NCBI GenBank assembly: GCA_022510405.1
Contig: JAFLTP010000002.1
Coordinates: 1-64,000, forward strand
DNA length: 64,000 nucleotides
Direction of reading: 5' to 3'
Source: Muribaculaceae bacterium
GTDB lineage: Bacteria > Bacteroidota > Bacteroidia > Bacteroidales > Muribaculaceae
The first letter of the stretch is position 1, and every line of letters starts with the position of its first letter. Made by a program: the position numbers and the translations under genes. Positions 1 through 7,899 of the stretch are shown one piece after another. The notes under the pieces were generated by a model that was not told the origin of the DNA, did not search any database, and was given only the letters and a program-made list of their open reading frames with translations.

Positions 1-489
1 CTTATTAACGCTACGTTAATGCCCAAGATTGGTTTGTTTGCTCAGGCATATTACGGTTATCCCGGGTTCGATTATTTCAAAAGTATGATGACAAGGGATT
101 TGTCCTTCAATATTTTGGCGGGAGTCAAGGCATCTTGGAATATAGATTCTTTCTATACAAAAAAGAACCGTCTCAATAAGATAGACTTGGATTTAAGCAA
201 TATAGAAATTGAAAGAGAAATCTTCCTTTTCAATTCCAATCTTCAGACTGAAAAAGACTTGGAAGCAATAGAAGGACTGAAAAAAGTCATGGAAGATGAT
301 GAAGAAATCATAGAATTAAGGCAAAATGTAAGAAAAGCGGCTGAATCTCAGCTCAGAAACGGAATAATTGATGCAACTGCATTGCTCTCTAAAATCACTG
401 ATGAGAATATTGCCAGACTTACTGCCAAACTCCATGAGATTCAATATATCCAACAGATTTACAACCTTAAGAACACTCTCAACCAATGA
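1..489 (+). CDS. TolC-like outer membrane efflux protein, C-terminal part (5' end outside window)
   Basis: ORF open from the window edge; helical coiled-coil C-terminus (LNKIDLDLSNIEIEREIFLFNSNLQTEKD...) and position directly upstream of a HlyD-type adaptor with ATGA overlap. Confidence 0.65.
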   Translation, partial: LINATLMPKIGLFAQAYYGYPGFDYFKSMMTRDLSFNILAGVKASWNIDSFYTKKNRLNKIDLDLSNIEIEREIFLFNSNLQTEKDLEAIEGLKKVMEDDEEIIELRQNVRKAAESQLRNGIIDATALLSKITDENIARLTAKLHEIQYIQQIYNLKNTLNQ

Positions 490-1373
490 AAAAGATATTA
501 TACATACTCCCGATTCTCCTGACTTTATTTTCATGTCATAAGAAAGATAGCTATGATGCCACAGGTATCTTTGAGGCAACCACTGTAACGGTTTCAGCTG
601 AGACAACCGGAAAAATTGAATCAATGCCCGTTGTTGAAGGAGACTCAGTTACAAAAGGTGAATTGATAGCACAGGTTGACACCACAATGTTTTCAATCCA
701 ATTAAAGCAGTTGATGAGTCAACGGAAGTCAGCTGAGAGCAGTAGCCCCGATATTTCTGCACAGGCAGCTGCTCTTAGAAGCCAGATTGTACACCAAGAG
801 CAGGAATGTGCAAGATTCGGAAGATTACTTGAAGATGGAGCTACAACCCAAAAGACCTATGATGATGCCGTGGCTTATCTGAAAACACTACAAGGTCAAC
901 TCGAGGCTTTATTATCCTCCCTTAATAAAAGCAAGACTTCCATTAATGACAATTCCGAAGCAATATATTTCCAGACCGAGCAAATAAGGGAGCAGATAGA
1001 GAAATGTATAATAAAATCTCCTTTGTCCGGTACAGTATTGATAAAATATGCGGAACCCGGCGAATATGCCACTCCCGGCAAACCGCTTTACAAGATAGCC
1101 GACATGGAGAATATTTACCTCCGAAGTTATTTCACCTGTGACCAGTTGGCAAACCTGAAGCTTGGTCAGGAGGTGACTGTCATTGCTGATTTCGGAGGAG
1201 ATGAGCAGTTTGAATATCCCGGTACCATAACCTGGATTTCAGATGAAAGTGAATTCACTCCCAAATCTATACAGACCAAGGATTCAAGAGCCAACCTGGT
1301 TTATGCCGTAAAGATTGCAGTTAGGAATGACGGAAGACTGAAATTAGGACAATACGGAGAAGTCCGCTTATGA
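486..1373 (+). CDS. HlyD-family periplasmic adaptor (YbhG-like) of ABC efflux system
   Basis: Lipoprotein-like N-terminus (LLTLFSCHKK), biotinyl-lipoyl-like VEGDSVTKGELIAQVD, coiled coil, then SPLSGTVLIKYAEPGEYATPGKPLYKIADM; overlaps flanking genes. Confidence 0.85.
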   Translation: MKKILYILPILLTLFSCHKKDSYDATGIFEATTVTVSAETTGKIESMPVVEGDSVTKGELIAQVDTTMFSIQLKQLMSQRKSAESSSPDISAQAAALRSQIVHQEQECARFGRLLEDGATTQKTYDDAVAYLKTLQGQLEALLSSLNKSKTSINDNSEAIYFQTEQIREQIEKCIIKSPLSGTVLIKYAEPGEYATPGKPLYKIADMENIYLRSYFTCDQLANLKLGQEVTVIADFGGDEQFEYPGTITWISDESEFTPKSIQTKDSRANLVYAVKIAVRNDGRLKLGQYGEVRL

Positions 1374-2287
1374 ATGAAGGGATTGTCATATCGGATATAA
1401 CCAAAAGCTACGGCAAGACAAAAGCTCTTGACGGTGTAAGCTTCACAGTGGATGAAGGTGAACTCTTCGGTCTTATCGGACCGGACGGAGCCGGTAAATC
1501 TACACTCTTTAAAATTCTTGCCACACTTCTTCTTCCGGATTCCGGAAATGCTGCTATGACAGGTCTGGATGTGGTGAAGGATTATAGAAAGCTTCGCACC
1601 GAAATCGGCTATATGCCAGAAAAATTCTCGCTTTATCAGGATCTTACAGTGAAAGAAAACCTTGAATTCTTTGCTTCTTTATTTGGAGTAAATATAAAGA
1701 CAAATTTTGACCTTATCGCTCCAATATATAAACAGCTTGAACAGTTTCCGAATAGATTGGCGGGAAACCTCTCAGGTGGAATGAAACAGAAACTGGCATT
1801 AAGTTGTGCTTTGATTCATCGTCCGAAGGTATTGCTCCTTGATGAACCTACTACAGGAGTCGATGCTGTTTCAAGAAGTGAATTCTGGGATATGCTTTCG
1901 GATCTTAGGAAACATGGAATCACGATACTCGTTTCCACTTCATATATGGATGAAGCAAAATTGTGTGAAAGAATTGCCATGATCAATAACGGTCATATTT
2001 TGGCGGTAAATACACCCGATAAATTGGCAGAATCAATCGGCGAGATTCTTTATAATGCCTCGGCAGATGATATATTCCGACTCCTGACCGAATTAAGGGA
2101 AATCCAAGGAGTGAAGGAATGTTACACATTTGGAGCTACCCTACATATTGTAGCCGAAAAGGATTTTTCACCCGAATCAACCATAGAGATACTCCGGAAG
2201 AAAGGGTTGAAAGATGTGAAGATTTATCCGGCTCATGCCACAATCGAAGACCTCTTCATAAAACTGATGCAAAATGACACGCAATGA
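1370..2287 (+). CDS. ABC transporter ATP-binding protein
   Basis: Walker A GPDGAGKST, signature LSGGMKQKL, Walker B VLLLDEPTTGVD. Confidence 0.95.
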   Translation: MNEGIVISDITKSYGKTKALDGVSFTVDEGELFGLIGPDGAGKSTLFKILATLLLPDSGNAAMTGLDVVKDYRKLRTEIGYMPEKFSLYQDLTVKENLEFFASLFGVNIKTNFDLIAPIYKQLEQFPNRLAGNLSGGMKQKLALSCALIHRPKVLLLDEPTTGVDAVSRSEFWDMLSDLRKHGITILVSTSYMDEAKLCERIAMINNGHILAVNTPDKLAESIGEILYNASADDIFRLLTELREIQGVKECYTFGATLHIVAEKDFSPESTIEILRKKGLKDVKIYPAHATIEDLFIKLMQNDTQ

Positions 2288-3020
2288 GATAGTGATATCA
2301 GTTAAGGATCTTACCAAGAAATTCGGCAATTTCACAGCTGTCGACCATATTTCCTTTGATGTCAGGAAGGGAGAGATTTTCGGTTTCTTAGGAGCCAATG
2401 GAGCCGGTAAAACCACAGCAATGAGAATGTTGTGCGGTCTCAGCTATCCCACTTCCGGAGACGGTAAGGTTGATGGATATGACATAATCACCCAATCGGA
2501 GGATGTGAAGAAACATATCGGGTATATGAGTCAGAAATTTTCACTTTATGAGAATCTGACTGTTGCTGAAAACATACGTCTTTTCTGCACAATATACGGA
2601 ATGTCCAATAAGGAAATTAAGGAGCAATCTTCTCGGCTTTATTCCTATCTTGATATGGAAGGAATGGAAAAAACGTTGGTAAAGGATATCCCTGTTGGTT
2701 GGAAACAGAAACTTGCATTTTCGGTCGCCACGATGCATAACCCTGCAGTTGTTTTTCTTGACGAACCGACAGGAGGGGTGGATCCTATTACCAGACGAAA
2801 ATTCTGGGAACTGATTTATGAGGTTTCCTCCAAAGGAATGACAGTTTTTGTCACAACCCATTATCTTGATGAGGCTGAATATTGCAACAGGATATCAATA
2901 ATGGTAGACGGAAAGGTTGCAGCCCTAAATTCTCCCGAGGGCTTGAAACAAGAATTTCATGCTGAAACCATGGATGAAGTTTTCCGCAAAGTGGCATCGC
3001 AAGCCAAGAGAACTGAATAG
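2274..3020 (+). CDS. ABC transporter ATP-binding protein (second ATPase)
   Basis: Walker A GANGAGKTT, Walker B VVFLDEPTGGVD, H-loop TTHYLDEAE; 14 bp overlap with upstream ATPase. Confidence 0.95.
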   Translation: MTRNEIVISVKDLTKKFGNFTAVDHISFDVRKGEIFGFLGANGAGKTTAMRMLCGLSYPTSGDGKVDGYDIITQSEDVKKHIGYMSQKFSLYENLTVAENIRLFCTIYGMSNKEIKEQSSRLYSYLDMEGMEKTLVKDIPVGWKQKLAFSVATMHNPAVVFLDEPTGGVDPITRRKFWELIYEVSSKGMTVFVTTHYLDEAEYCNRISIMVDGKVAALNSPEGLKQEFHAETMDEVFRKVASQAKRTE

Positions 3021-3021
3021 G

Positions 3022-4071
3022 ATGGCTATTATACAATCTCTCATAAAGAAAGAGACACTTCATGTGTTGCGTGACACCAGAACTGTTGTCATAACACTTG
3101 TCATGCCGTTGGCTCTGCTTCTGCTGTTCGGCTTTGCCATATCCACTGAAGTGAATAAAGTTAAAGTAGTTGCGGTAACAGAGAATTTTACAGATGAAGT
3201 CAGAAATATTCTTCAGGAATTTCAAATAAATGAATATTTTGATTTTATGGGGCTTGTAGGTTCCTATGAGGTTGAGGAGATGTTGAGAGCCGGAAAGACT
3301 GATGCTGCCGTTTATTTGAAAACTGACAAAGGGAATCTGACCTCACAGATAATTGTGGATGCCTCAAACACCACCACAGCACAGACAGCTACCGTTTACA
3401 TTCAAAACATATTGAACCGACAACAGGTGTCTTCTAATGTCTTGATCAGAACTCTATATAACCCTCAATTAAAGAGTTCCTATAATTTCGTACCCGGTAT
3501 TCTCGGAATGATTTTTATCCTGATCTGTGCCATTATGACATCGGTGTCTATTGTTGGCGAAAAGGAGAATGGCACAATGAGTCTTTTATTGGTTTCACCG
3601 ATAAAGCCAAGGACAATCATATTCGGAAAACTTGTTCCATACTTTCTCCTTTCATGCATTATTCTCGGTGTAATGCTTGCCATTTCCTATACTGTTTTGG
3701 GAATTCCTTTTTCAAGCAGTGTCCTGAATGTGATATGGGTTTCATTGCTTTATGTTGTGCTGTCGTTGTCAATAGGTCTGCTTGTTTCAACAATAGTAAA
3801 TACTCAGCTGACGGCACTTATAGTTTCAGCCGTTGCATTCATGTTGCCTGTGATCATGCTTTCAGGTATGATTTTCCCGATTGACAATATGCCGGCTATC
3901 CTTCAATGGATTTCATGTATAATTCCTGCCAGATGGTATATTGATGCTATGCGAAGGCTGTTGATCCAGCAACTGGAACTTTGGATGATTTGGGAAGACA
4001 TTGTGATTCTTGCAGGAATGACTATATTCATAATGGCAATAGCGGTTAAAAATTTCAATAAAAGGAAGTGA
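3022..4071 (+). CDS. ABC-2 type permease (YbhS/R-like)
   Basis: ABC2 membrane protein pattern (EKENGTMSLLLVSPIKP, YIDAMRRLLI). ORF track starts at 2959 but ATG at 3022, just after the upstream stop, is more plausible. Confidence 0.9.
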   Translation: MAIIQSLIKKETLHVLRDTRTVVITLVMPLALLLLFGFAISTEVNKVKVVAVTENFTDEVRNILQEFQINEYFDFMGLVGSYEVEEMLRAGKTDAAVYLKTDKGNLTSQIIVDASNTTTAQTATVYIQNILNRQQVSSNVLIRTLYNPQLKSSYNFVPGILGMIFILICAIMTSVSIVGEKENGTMSLLLVSPIKPRTIIFGKLVPYFLLSCIILGVMLAISYTVLGIPFSSSVLNVIWVSLLYVVLSLSIGLLVSTIVNTQLTALIVSAVAFMLPVIMLSGMIFPIDNMPAILQWISCIIPARWYIDAMRRLLIQQLELWMIWEDIVILAGMTIFIMAIAVKNFNKRK

Positions 4072-4074
4072 GCC

Positions 4075-5181
4075 ATGCAGATTAGAATTTTAGCCGCCTT
4101 GCTGAGGAAAGAGATTTTGTTGATGAAACGGAATCCTATAATTCCAAAGATTGTCATCATGATGCCTTTGATGGTGATGCTTGTCCTTCCTTTGATTGCA
4201 AACCTTGATGTAAAAAACGTGAATGTTGTTATCGTTGATAATGACCGTTCTCAACTTTCAAGAAGAATAATCAGCGATATAAGCCATAACGGATACTTGA
4301 AAGTTGAGGCAATTGAAGACAGTCACTCCCAAGCATTGAAAATAGTAGAAGATGGGAAGGCTGATGTTCTTTTTACCATACCTTATGATTATTCAAAAAA
4401 TATAACCTCAAATTCCGGTCAATTGGATATTGAAGCCAATGGTGTGAACGCTACAAAAGGAATGCTTGGAGCCCAGTATGTGGCTCAATCTGTAGTCGGC
4501 ACTCTGACTCAATGGAGAGAGCAAGAAAATCCTAACATCGTGATTCCGGAAATAAGTGTGATAAACCGTTATAACCCTACGCTTAATTTCAAGAATTATA
4601 TGATACCGGCACTTATGGTTGTCTTGTTAATAATCATTTGTGGCTTTTTACCCACCCTTAATCTCGTAAGCGAAAAAGAAACAGGAACAATAGAAGCTAT
4701 GAATGTCACACCTGTGGGCAAACTGACTTTCGTACTCTCCAAACTTATTCCCTTCTGGGTTATAGGTTTATTGGTTATAACAGTAGGGATTTTGGTGGGA
4801 GGATTCGTTTATGGTCTATGGCCCGTTGGAAATGTATTGGCTGTTTACCTTGCCACTATTCTTTTCACATTGTTGATGTCGGGACTTGGAGTTGTCATTG
4901 CCAACGGTTCCTCTACGATGCTCCAGAGTATTTTTGTAATGTTTGCCTTTATCATAGTGTTTCAATTGATGGGAGGCTTGTTTACTCCTATCGCCTCAAT
5001 GCCGGAATGGGCACAGATAATAACTTATGGTGTCCCTCCAAGATATTTCATTGAAATAATGCGGTCCGTATATTTGAAAGGCACATCAGTTTCTGAATTG
5101 TGGATTCAATACCTTGCACTGTTCGGTTATGCCTTGGTTCTTTGTGTTTTAGCAGCCCTCACATATAAAAAACAATCCTGA
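4075..5181 (+). CDS. ABC-2 type permease (YbhS/R-like)
   Basis: EKETGTIEAMNVTPVGKLTFVLSKLIPFW, six predicted TM segments, PPRYFIEIMRSVYLKG. Confidence 0.9.
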   Translation: MQIRILAALLRKEILLMKRNPIIPKIVIMMPLMVMLVLPLIANLDVKNVNVVIVDNDRSQLSRRIISDISHNGYLKVEAIEDSHSQALKIVEDGKADVLFTIPYDYSKNITSNSGQLDIEANGVNATKGMLGAQYVAQSVVGTLTQWREQENPNIVIPEISVINRYNPTLNFKNYMIPALMVVLLIIICGFLPTLNLVSEKETGTIEAMNVTPVGKLTFVLSKLIPFWVIGLLVITVGILVGGFVYGLWPVGNVLAVYLATILFTLLMSGLGVVIANGSSTMLQSIFVMFAFIIVFQLMGGLFTPIASMPEWAQIITYGVPPRYFIEIMRSVYLKGTSVSELWIQYLALFGYALVLCVLAALTYKKQS

Positions 5182-5210
5182 CAACTTCAGCTTTCAAGCA
5201 AAAAGAGATG

Positions 5211-5272
5211 GCAAGAACTTTTTCAAAGTCCTAAAACAATGGGAAGAACTTTTTCAAAGTTCTAAACAACGG
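5211..5272. repeat. Two direct imperfect copies of ~30 bp (ggcaagaactttttcaaagtcctaaaacaat / gggaagaactttttcaaagttctaaacaac)
   Basis: Read directly in the sequence. Confidence 0.8.
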
Positions 5273-5446
5273 GAATTCCAAAGTGCGTTTGTCTCCGGTT
5301 TTTCAGTTTTAACTGAAAAATCTATTCCCTTAATCTTTGCCTCCCTAACAGATTCACCAAAATCCCTCCCTATGGAGGAGATTTCCATAGTGCTAATTTT
5401 TTCTTCAAATTGGTAAAGATAACATTTCCCTATTTCGCATATAATC

Positions 5447-5454
5447 TAACTTTG
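5447..5454 (+). promoter_or_regulatory. Bacteroidetes -7 box TAACTTTG upstream of the terminase-like ORF
   Basis: TAnnTTTG match ~30 bp upstream of ATG 5485. Confidence 0.55.
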
Positions 5455-5484
5455 CTTTTCATCTCTCTTATCTATGTTTCCATT

Positions 5485-6630
5485 ATGAACTCTCCCCAAA
5501 TCCTCCACGAAAATTCAAAACGTCTTAAAAAATTCTTTGCCCTCATCAACCCTGCTTTCGGTGACCCTCAAGACCCCAACCGTTTCCTTTTAAGTGTAAA
5601 CGGTATGAAAAAAGCATACCTTCCTACATCTATGAAATCCATCCCATTGATTCAAAAACTCATTGATGCTCGTTCCCTTTCAAAATTCTTACGTTCTCGT
5701 TTCTTCAACTCTAATTTCCATTCAGTCTCTCAACTGTTCGCAACCTTTAAGAATATTCGTTTGAAATATGATTTCCTTTACTGGATAGGTCATAAATACC
5801 CTTCTCAGATTCCTTTCAAAGAATTCCGGTCTCTCCTAAGTGAACTACAGTCAATCCGGTGGTCCGGTAAACCAACCAGAATCATTATCCGTAAAAACTC
5901 TCAACAGGATATCTCTGCAATCCTTAATCTTTTTGTAATCTGGTTCAAGGAATATGGCAAACCAAATTCCAATGTCATGATCGTTTCACATTCTGAAAGT
6001 GATTCCCGTCTTAACAAAGAATTCTTTCTCAATTTGAAAGATAATTCCCATTTCCCTCACTTTAAATTCAAAAAAACAGGAATATCATCATCCATCTTTC
6101 AACCTACAACCAAATCCAAATTTTGGTTCACAAGTGCATCTCACCCAGAGAGATGCCGTTCTCTCGATTTTTCTTTTCTATTTTTTAATGACTTGCACAA
6201 ATGGAATGATTCAGGAAAATTCTCTGCCAATAAAGTAATTCAGGCTACATTCCCCGTTATACCTAATTCCAATGATTCCGCGATTATCATGGAAGCCGGT
6301 CCCTTGAAACGTAACCGGTTCTTGCGTCAGGAATTCATGTTTGCACAAGAAAACATTTCAGGATTCAACTATATGTCCATACCTTGGCACCATAACCATT
6401 ATAACATGTATAAGTTCGACTTCCCCGAAGATAAGATTCTTTTCTATAAGAATCTCATGAAATTTAAAAATCGAAAAAAATTACCTCACTTCCCAAATGC
6501 AAACCCTACATATCTATACTCCCTCTGGACCCAAGGACTCCCACTCGAAGCCATCCATTGGTATGCCGCAGAATCCTCATTCTTCAAATCCCCTACCCAA
6601 TTCCAAAATCTCTATCCTCCAAACCATTGA
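5485..6630 (+). CDS. Orphan protein resembling a degenerate phage terminase large-subunit ATPase domain (speculative)
   Basis: RIIIRKNSQQDISAI, TSASHPERCRSLDFSFLFFNDLHKW and SAIIMEAGPLKRNRFLRQEFMFAQENISGFNYMSIPWHHNHYN follow the order of TerL Walker A region, Walker B region and post-ATPase segment. ORF track starts at 5410, but the -7 box argues for ATG 5485. Confidence 0.45.
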   Translation: MNSPQILHENSKRLKKFFALINPAFGDPQDPNRFLLSVNGMKKAYLPTSMKSIPLIQKLIDARSLSKFLRSRFFNSNFHSVSQLFATFKNIRLKYDFLYWIGHKYPSQIPFKEFRSLLSELQSIRWSGKPTRIIIRKNSQQDISAILNLFVIWFKEYGKPNSNVMIVSHSESDSRLNKEFFLNLKDNSHFPHFKFKKTGISSSIFQPTTKSKFWFTSASHPERCRSLDFSFLFFNDLHKWNDSGKFSANKVIQATFPVIPNSNDSAIIMEAGPLKRNRFLRQEFMFAQENISGFNYMSIPWHHNHYNMYKFDFPEDKILFYKNLMKFKNRKKLPHFPNANPTYLYSLWTQGLPLEAIHWYAAESSFFKSPTQFQNLYPPNH

Positions 6631-6759
6631 TTCCTAAGGTATATTCAAAATATTAACGGAACGACCCAATCCTTTGTCACCTTTCCCCATCTTACCCGGA
6701 GTTAGTTCATACTCAAATCGGTTTTCCCATCCTCGTAAGAGATGAGGTGGCAAGTAATT

Positions 6760-6960
6760 AAGTTTGCCTTAGCTGTTTCTCGTACAAGATCCCGTTATTT
6801 ATAGATTAATATATCCGTTTCCTGTCCATTCTGGGGGAAAAAGTTTGCCTTTGCTGTGTTTCGCACAGGGTGCGATATTCATAGATTTATATATCCCTTT
6901 CCTGTCCATTCTGGCGAAAAGTTTGCCTTTGCTGTGTTTCGCACAAGGTGCGAAAAAATT
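6760..6960. repeat. Tandem repeat, ~78-81 bp period, 2.5 copies, each starting AAGTTTGCCTTTGCTGTGTTTCGCAC
   Basis: Copies start at 6760, 6841 and 6919; copy 3 contains hairpin TTTCGCAC-AAG-GTGCGAAA at 6937-6955. Confidence 0.85.
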
Positions 6961-7019
6961 TTTCCATACTTTGGGAAAGATAACACGCACCTATTTTTCA
7001 CATGATATAATTTTGCATA

Positions 7020-7300
7020 CCGTCTTGAAGGAAACAGTGCCCGGGGCCGGTATAAAGTCCGGCTTAGGATGGAATCTTCGCTGTTCCCTTCCCAAAGATG
7101 CAGTGCAAGAGAGCACGACTGTTATCAAAGCAGCTATAAAAGCTATCTAAGCTAAAAGTTATAGAACTTATATAATCTATAAAAGCTATAAAAGCTAAAT
7201 TAGCTATATAAGCTATTTGATACGGACACCATGACATCGTTGACAAACTGCCGCATGAATTCCCGGGAGGAATCCTGCCCGTTGTCCCTGAATGTTTAAA
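7020..7300 (+). ncRNA. Candidate structured non-coding RNA (unidentified)
   Basis: TATAATTTTG promoter-like box at about 7007-7016, then local stems such as GGCCGG-TATAAAGT-CCGGCT and CAGTGC...GCACgaCTG; no convincing ORF. Confidence 0.2.
7130..7217. repeat. Degenerate AGCTATAAA / AGCTAAA short repeat tract
   Basis: agctataaaagctatctaagctaaaag...ctataaaagctataaaagctaaattagctatataagctat read directly. Confidence 0.75.
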
Positions 7301-7305
7301 GCCAA

Positions 7306-7333
7306 TTTAAACTTTAAACTTTCAACTTTAAAC
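7306..7333. repeat. Heptamer tandem repeat (TTTAAAC/TTTCAAC), 4 copies
   Basis: TTTAAAC TTTAAAC TTTCAAC TTTAAAC. Confidence 0.9.
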
Positions 7334-7432
7334 TTTCCCAAAGGAACATCTGCAGGTATTTCAAAACGGTCAAACAAGATTAACCACAGCGAAGTGGCCG
7401 GTTTAAAGTATTTAAAGCATAAGCTAACCTTA

Positions 7433-7467
7433 TTTAAACTTTAAACTTTAAACTTTACACTTTACAC
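7433..7467. repeat. Heptamer tandem repeat (TTTAAAC/TTTACAC), 5 copies
   Basis: TTTAAAC x3, TTTACAC x2. Confidence 0.9.
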
Positions 7468-7645
7468 TTTCCAATCAGCTGTCCCTCAGGGGAATTCTGG
7501 TGCGTGTCGGGCTCAAAAATATCAGGGTCCCCGAAGCGGCAGGGCTAATTGGTTGATATCCAATTGGTTTCCGTATGCTTTTCCGTCAGACTTGTAGCAT
7601 ATGGAATCCTCTGGCTGATTCAAACCCCATTAGGATTGGATCTAG

Positions 7646-7685
7646 TAGTCTGCTAGACTACTAGACTACCAGACTACTAGACCCA
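7646..7685. repeat. Octamer tandem repeat (TAGACTAC), about 4-5 degenerate copies
   Basis: TAGTCTGC TAGACTAC TAGACTAC CAGACTAC TAGACCCA. Confidence 0.85.
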
Positions 7686-7758
7686 ACCCCACGGCTGATG
7701 CAGCCATTAGCCATACAATCCCACTCAGATATGATTTTCAATAAGCAAATCATCATAT

Positions 7759-7812
7759 AAGAGGCTCTTGAAGAATCCACCTGGATTCTTCGGGAGCCTC
7801 TTACCTTTTTCT
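7759..7812 (+). terminator. Long hairpin followed by T-rich tail
   Basis: AAGAGGCTC..GAAGAATCCA-CC-TGGATTCTTC..GAGCCTCTT followed by ACCTTTTTCTT. Confidence 0.65.
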
Positions 7813-7859
7813 TAGAAAACCTTATTTCCCAAATATCTGCATTTTTCATCATTATAATG

Positions 7860-7867
7860 TAAATTTG
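7860..7867 (+). promoter_or_regulatory. -7 box TAAATTTG upstream of RND operon
   Basis: TAnnTTTG match ~32 bp before ATG 7900. Confidence 0.6.
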
Positions 7868-7899
7868 CACTATCAAATTTGCTTAACTATCAAACGATA

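Noticed and set aside
6799-6990. 63-aa minus-strand ORF with repeated APCAKHSKGKLF
   Set aside because: It is the ~80-bp DNA tandem repeat translated; no ribosome-binding context or independent protein features.
7020-7130. Cobalamin riboswitch, RNase P RNA or 6S RNA
   Set aside because: Some motifs look similar (CCGGTATAAAGTCCGG), but I could not place the conserved core elements of any of these classes; kept only as an unidentified structured RNA candidate.
7300-7480. Possible CRISPR array from regularly spaced AT-rich repeats
   Set aside because: Units are contiguous 7-mers without spacers and no cas genes are in the window.
5410-7860. Intact prophage or transposon
   Set aside because: Only one ORF resembles a phage protein; no integrase, transposase, att-like direct repeats or other structural genes are visible.
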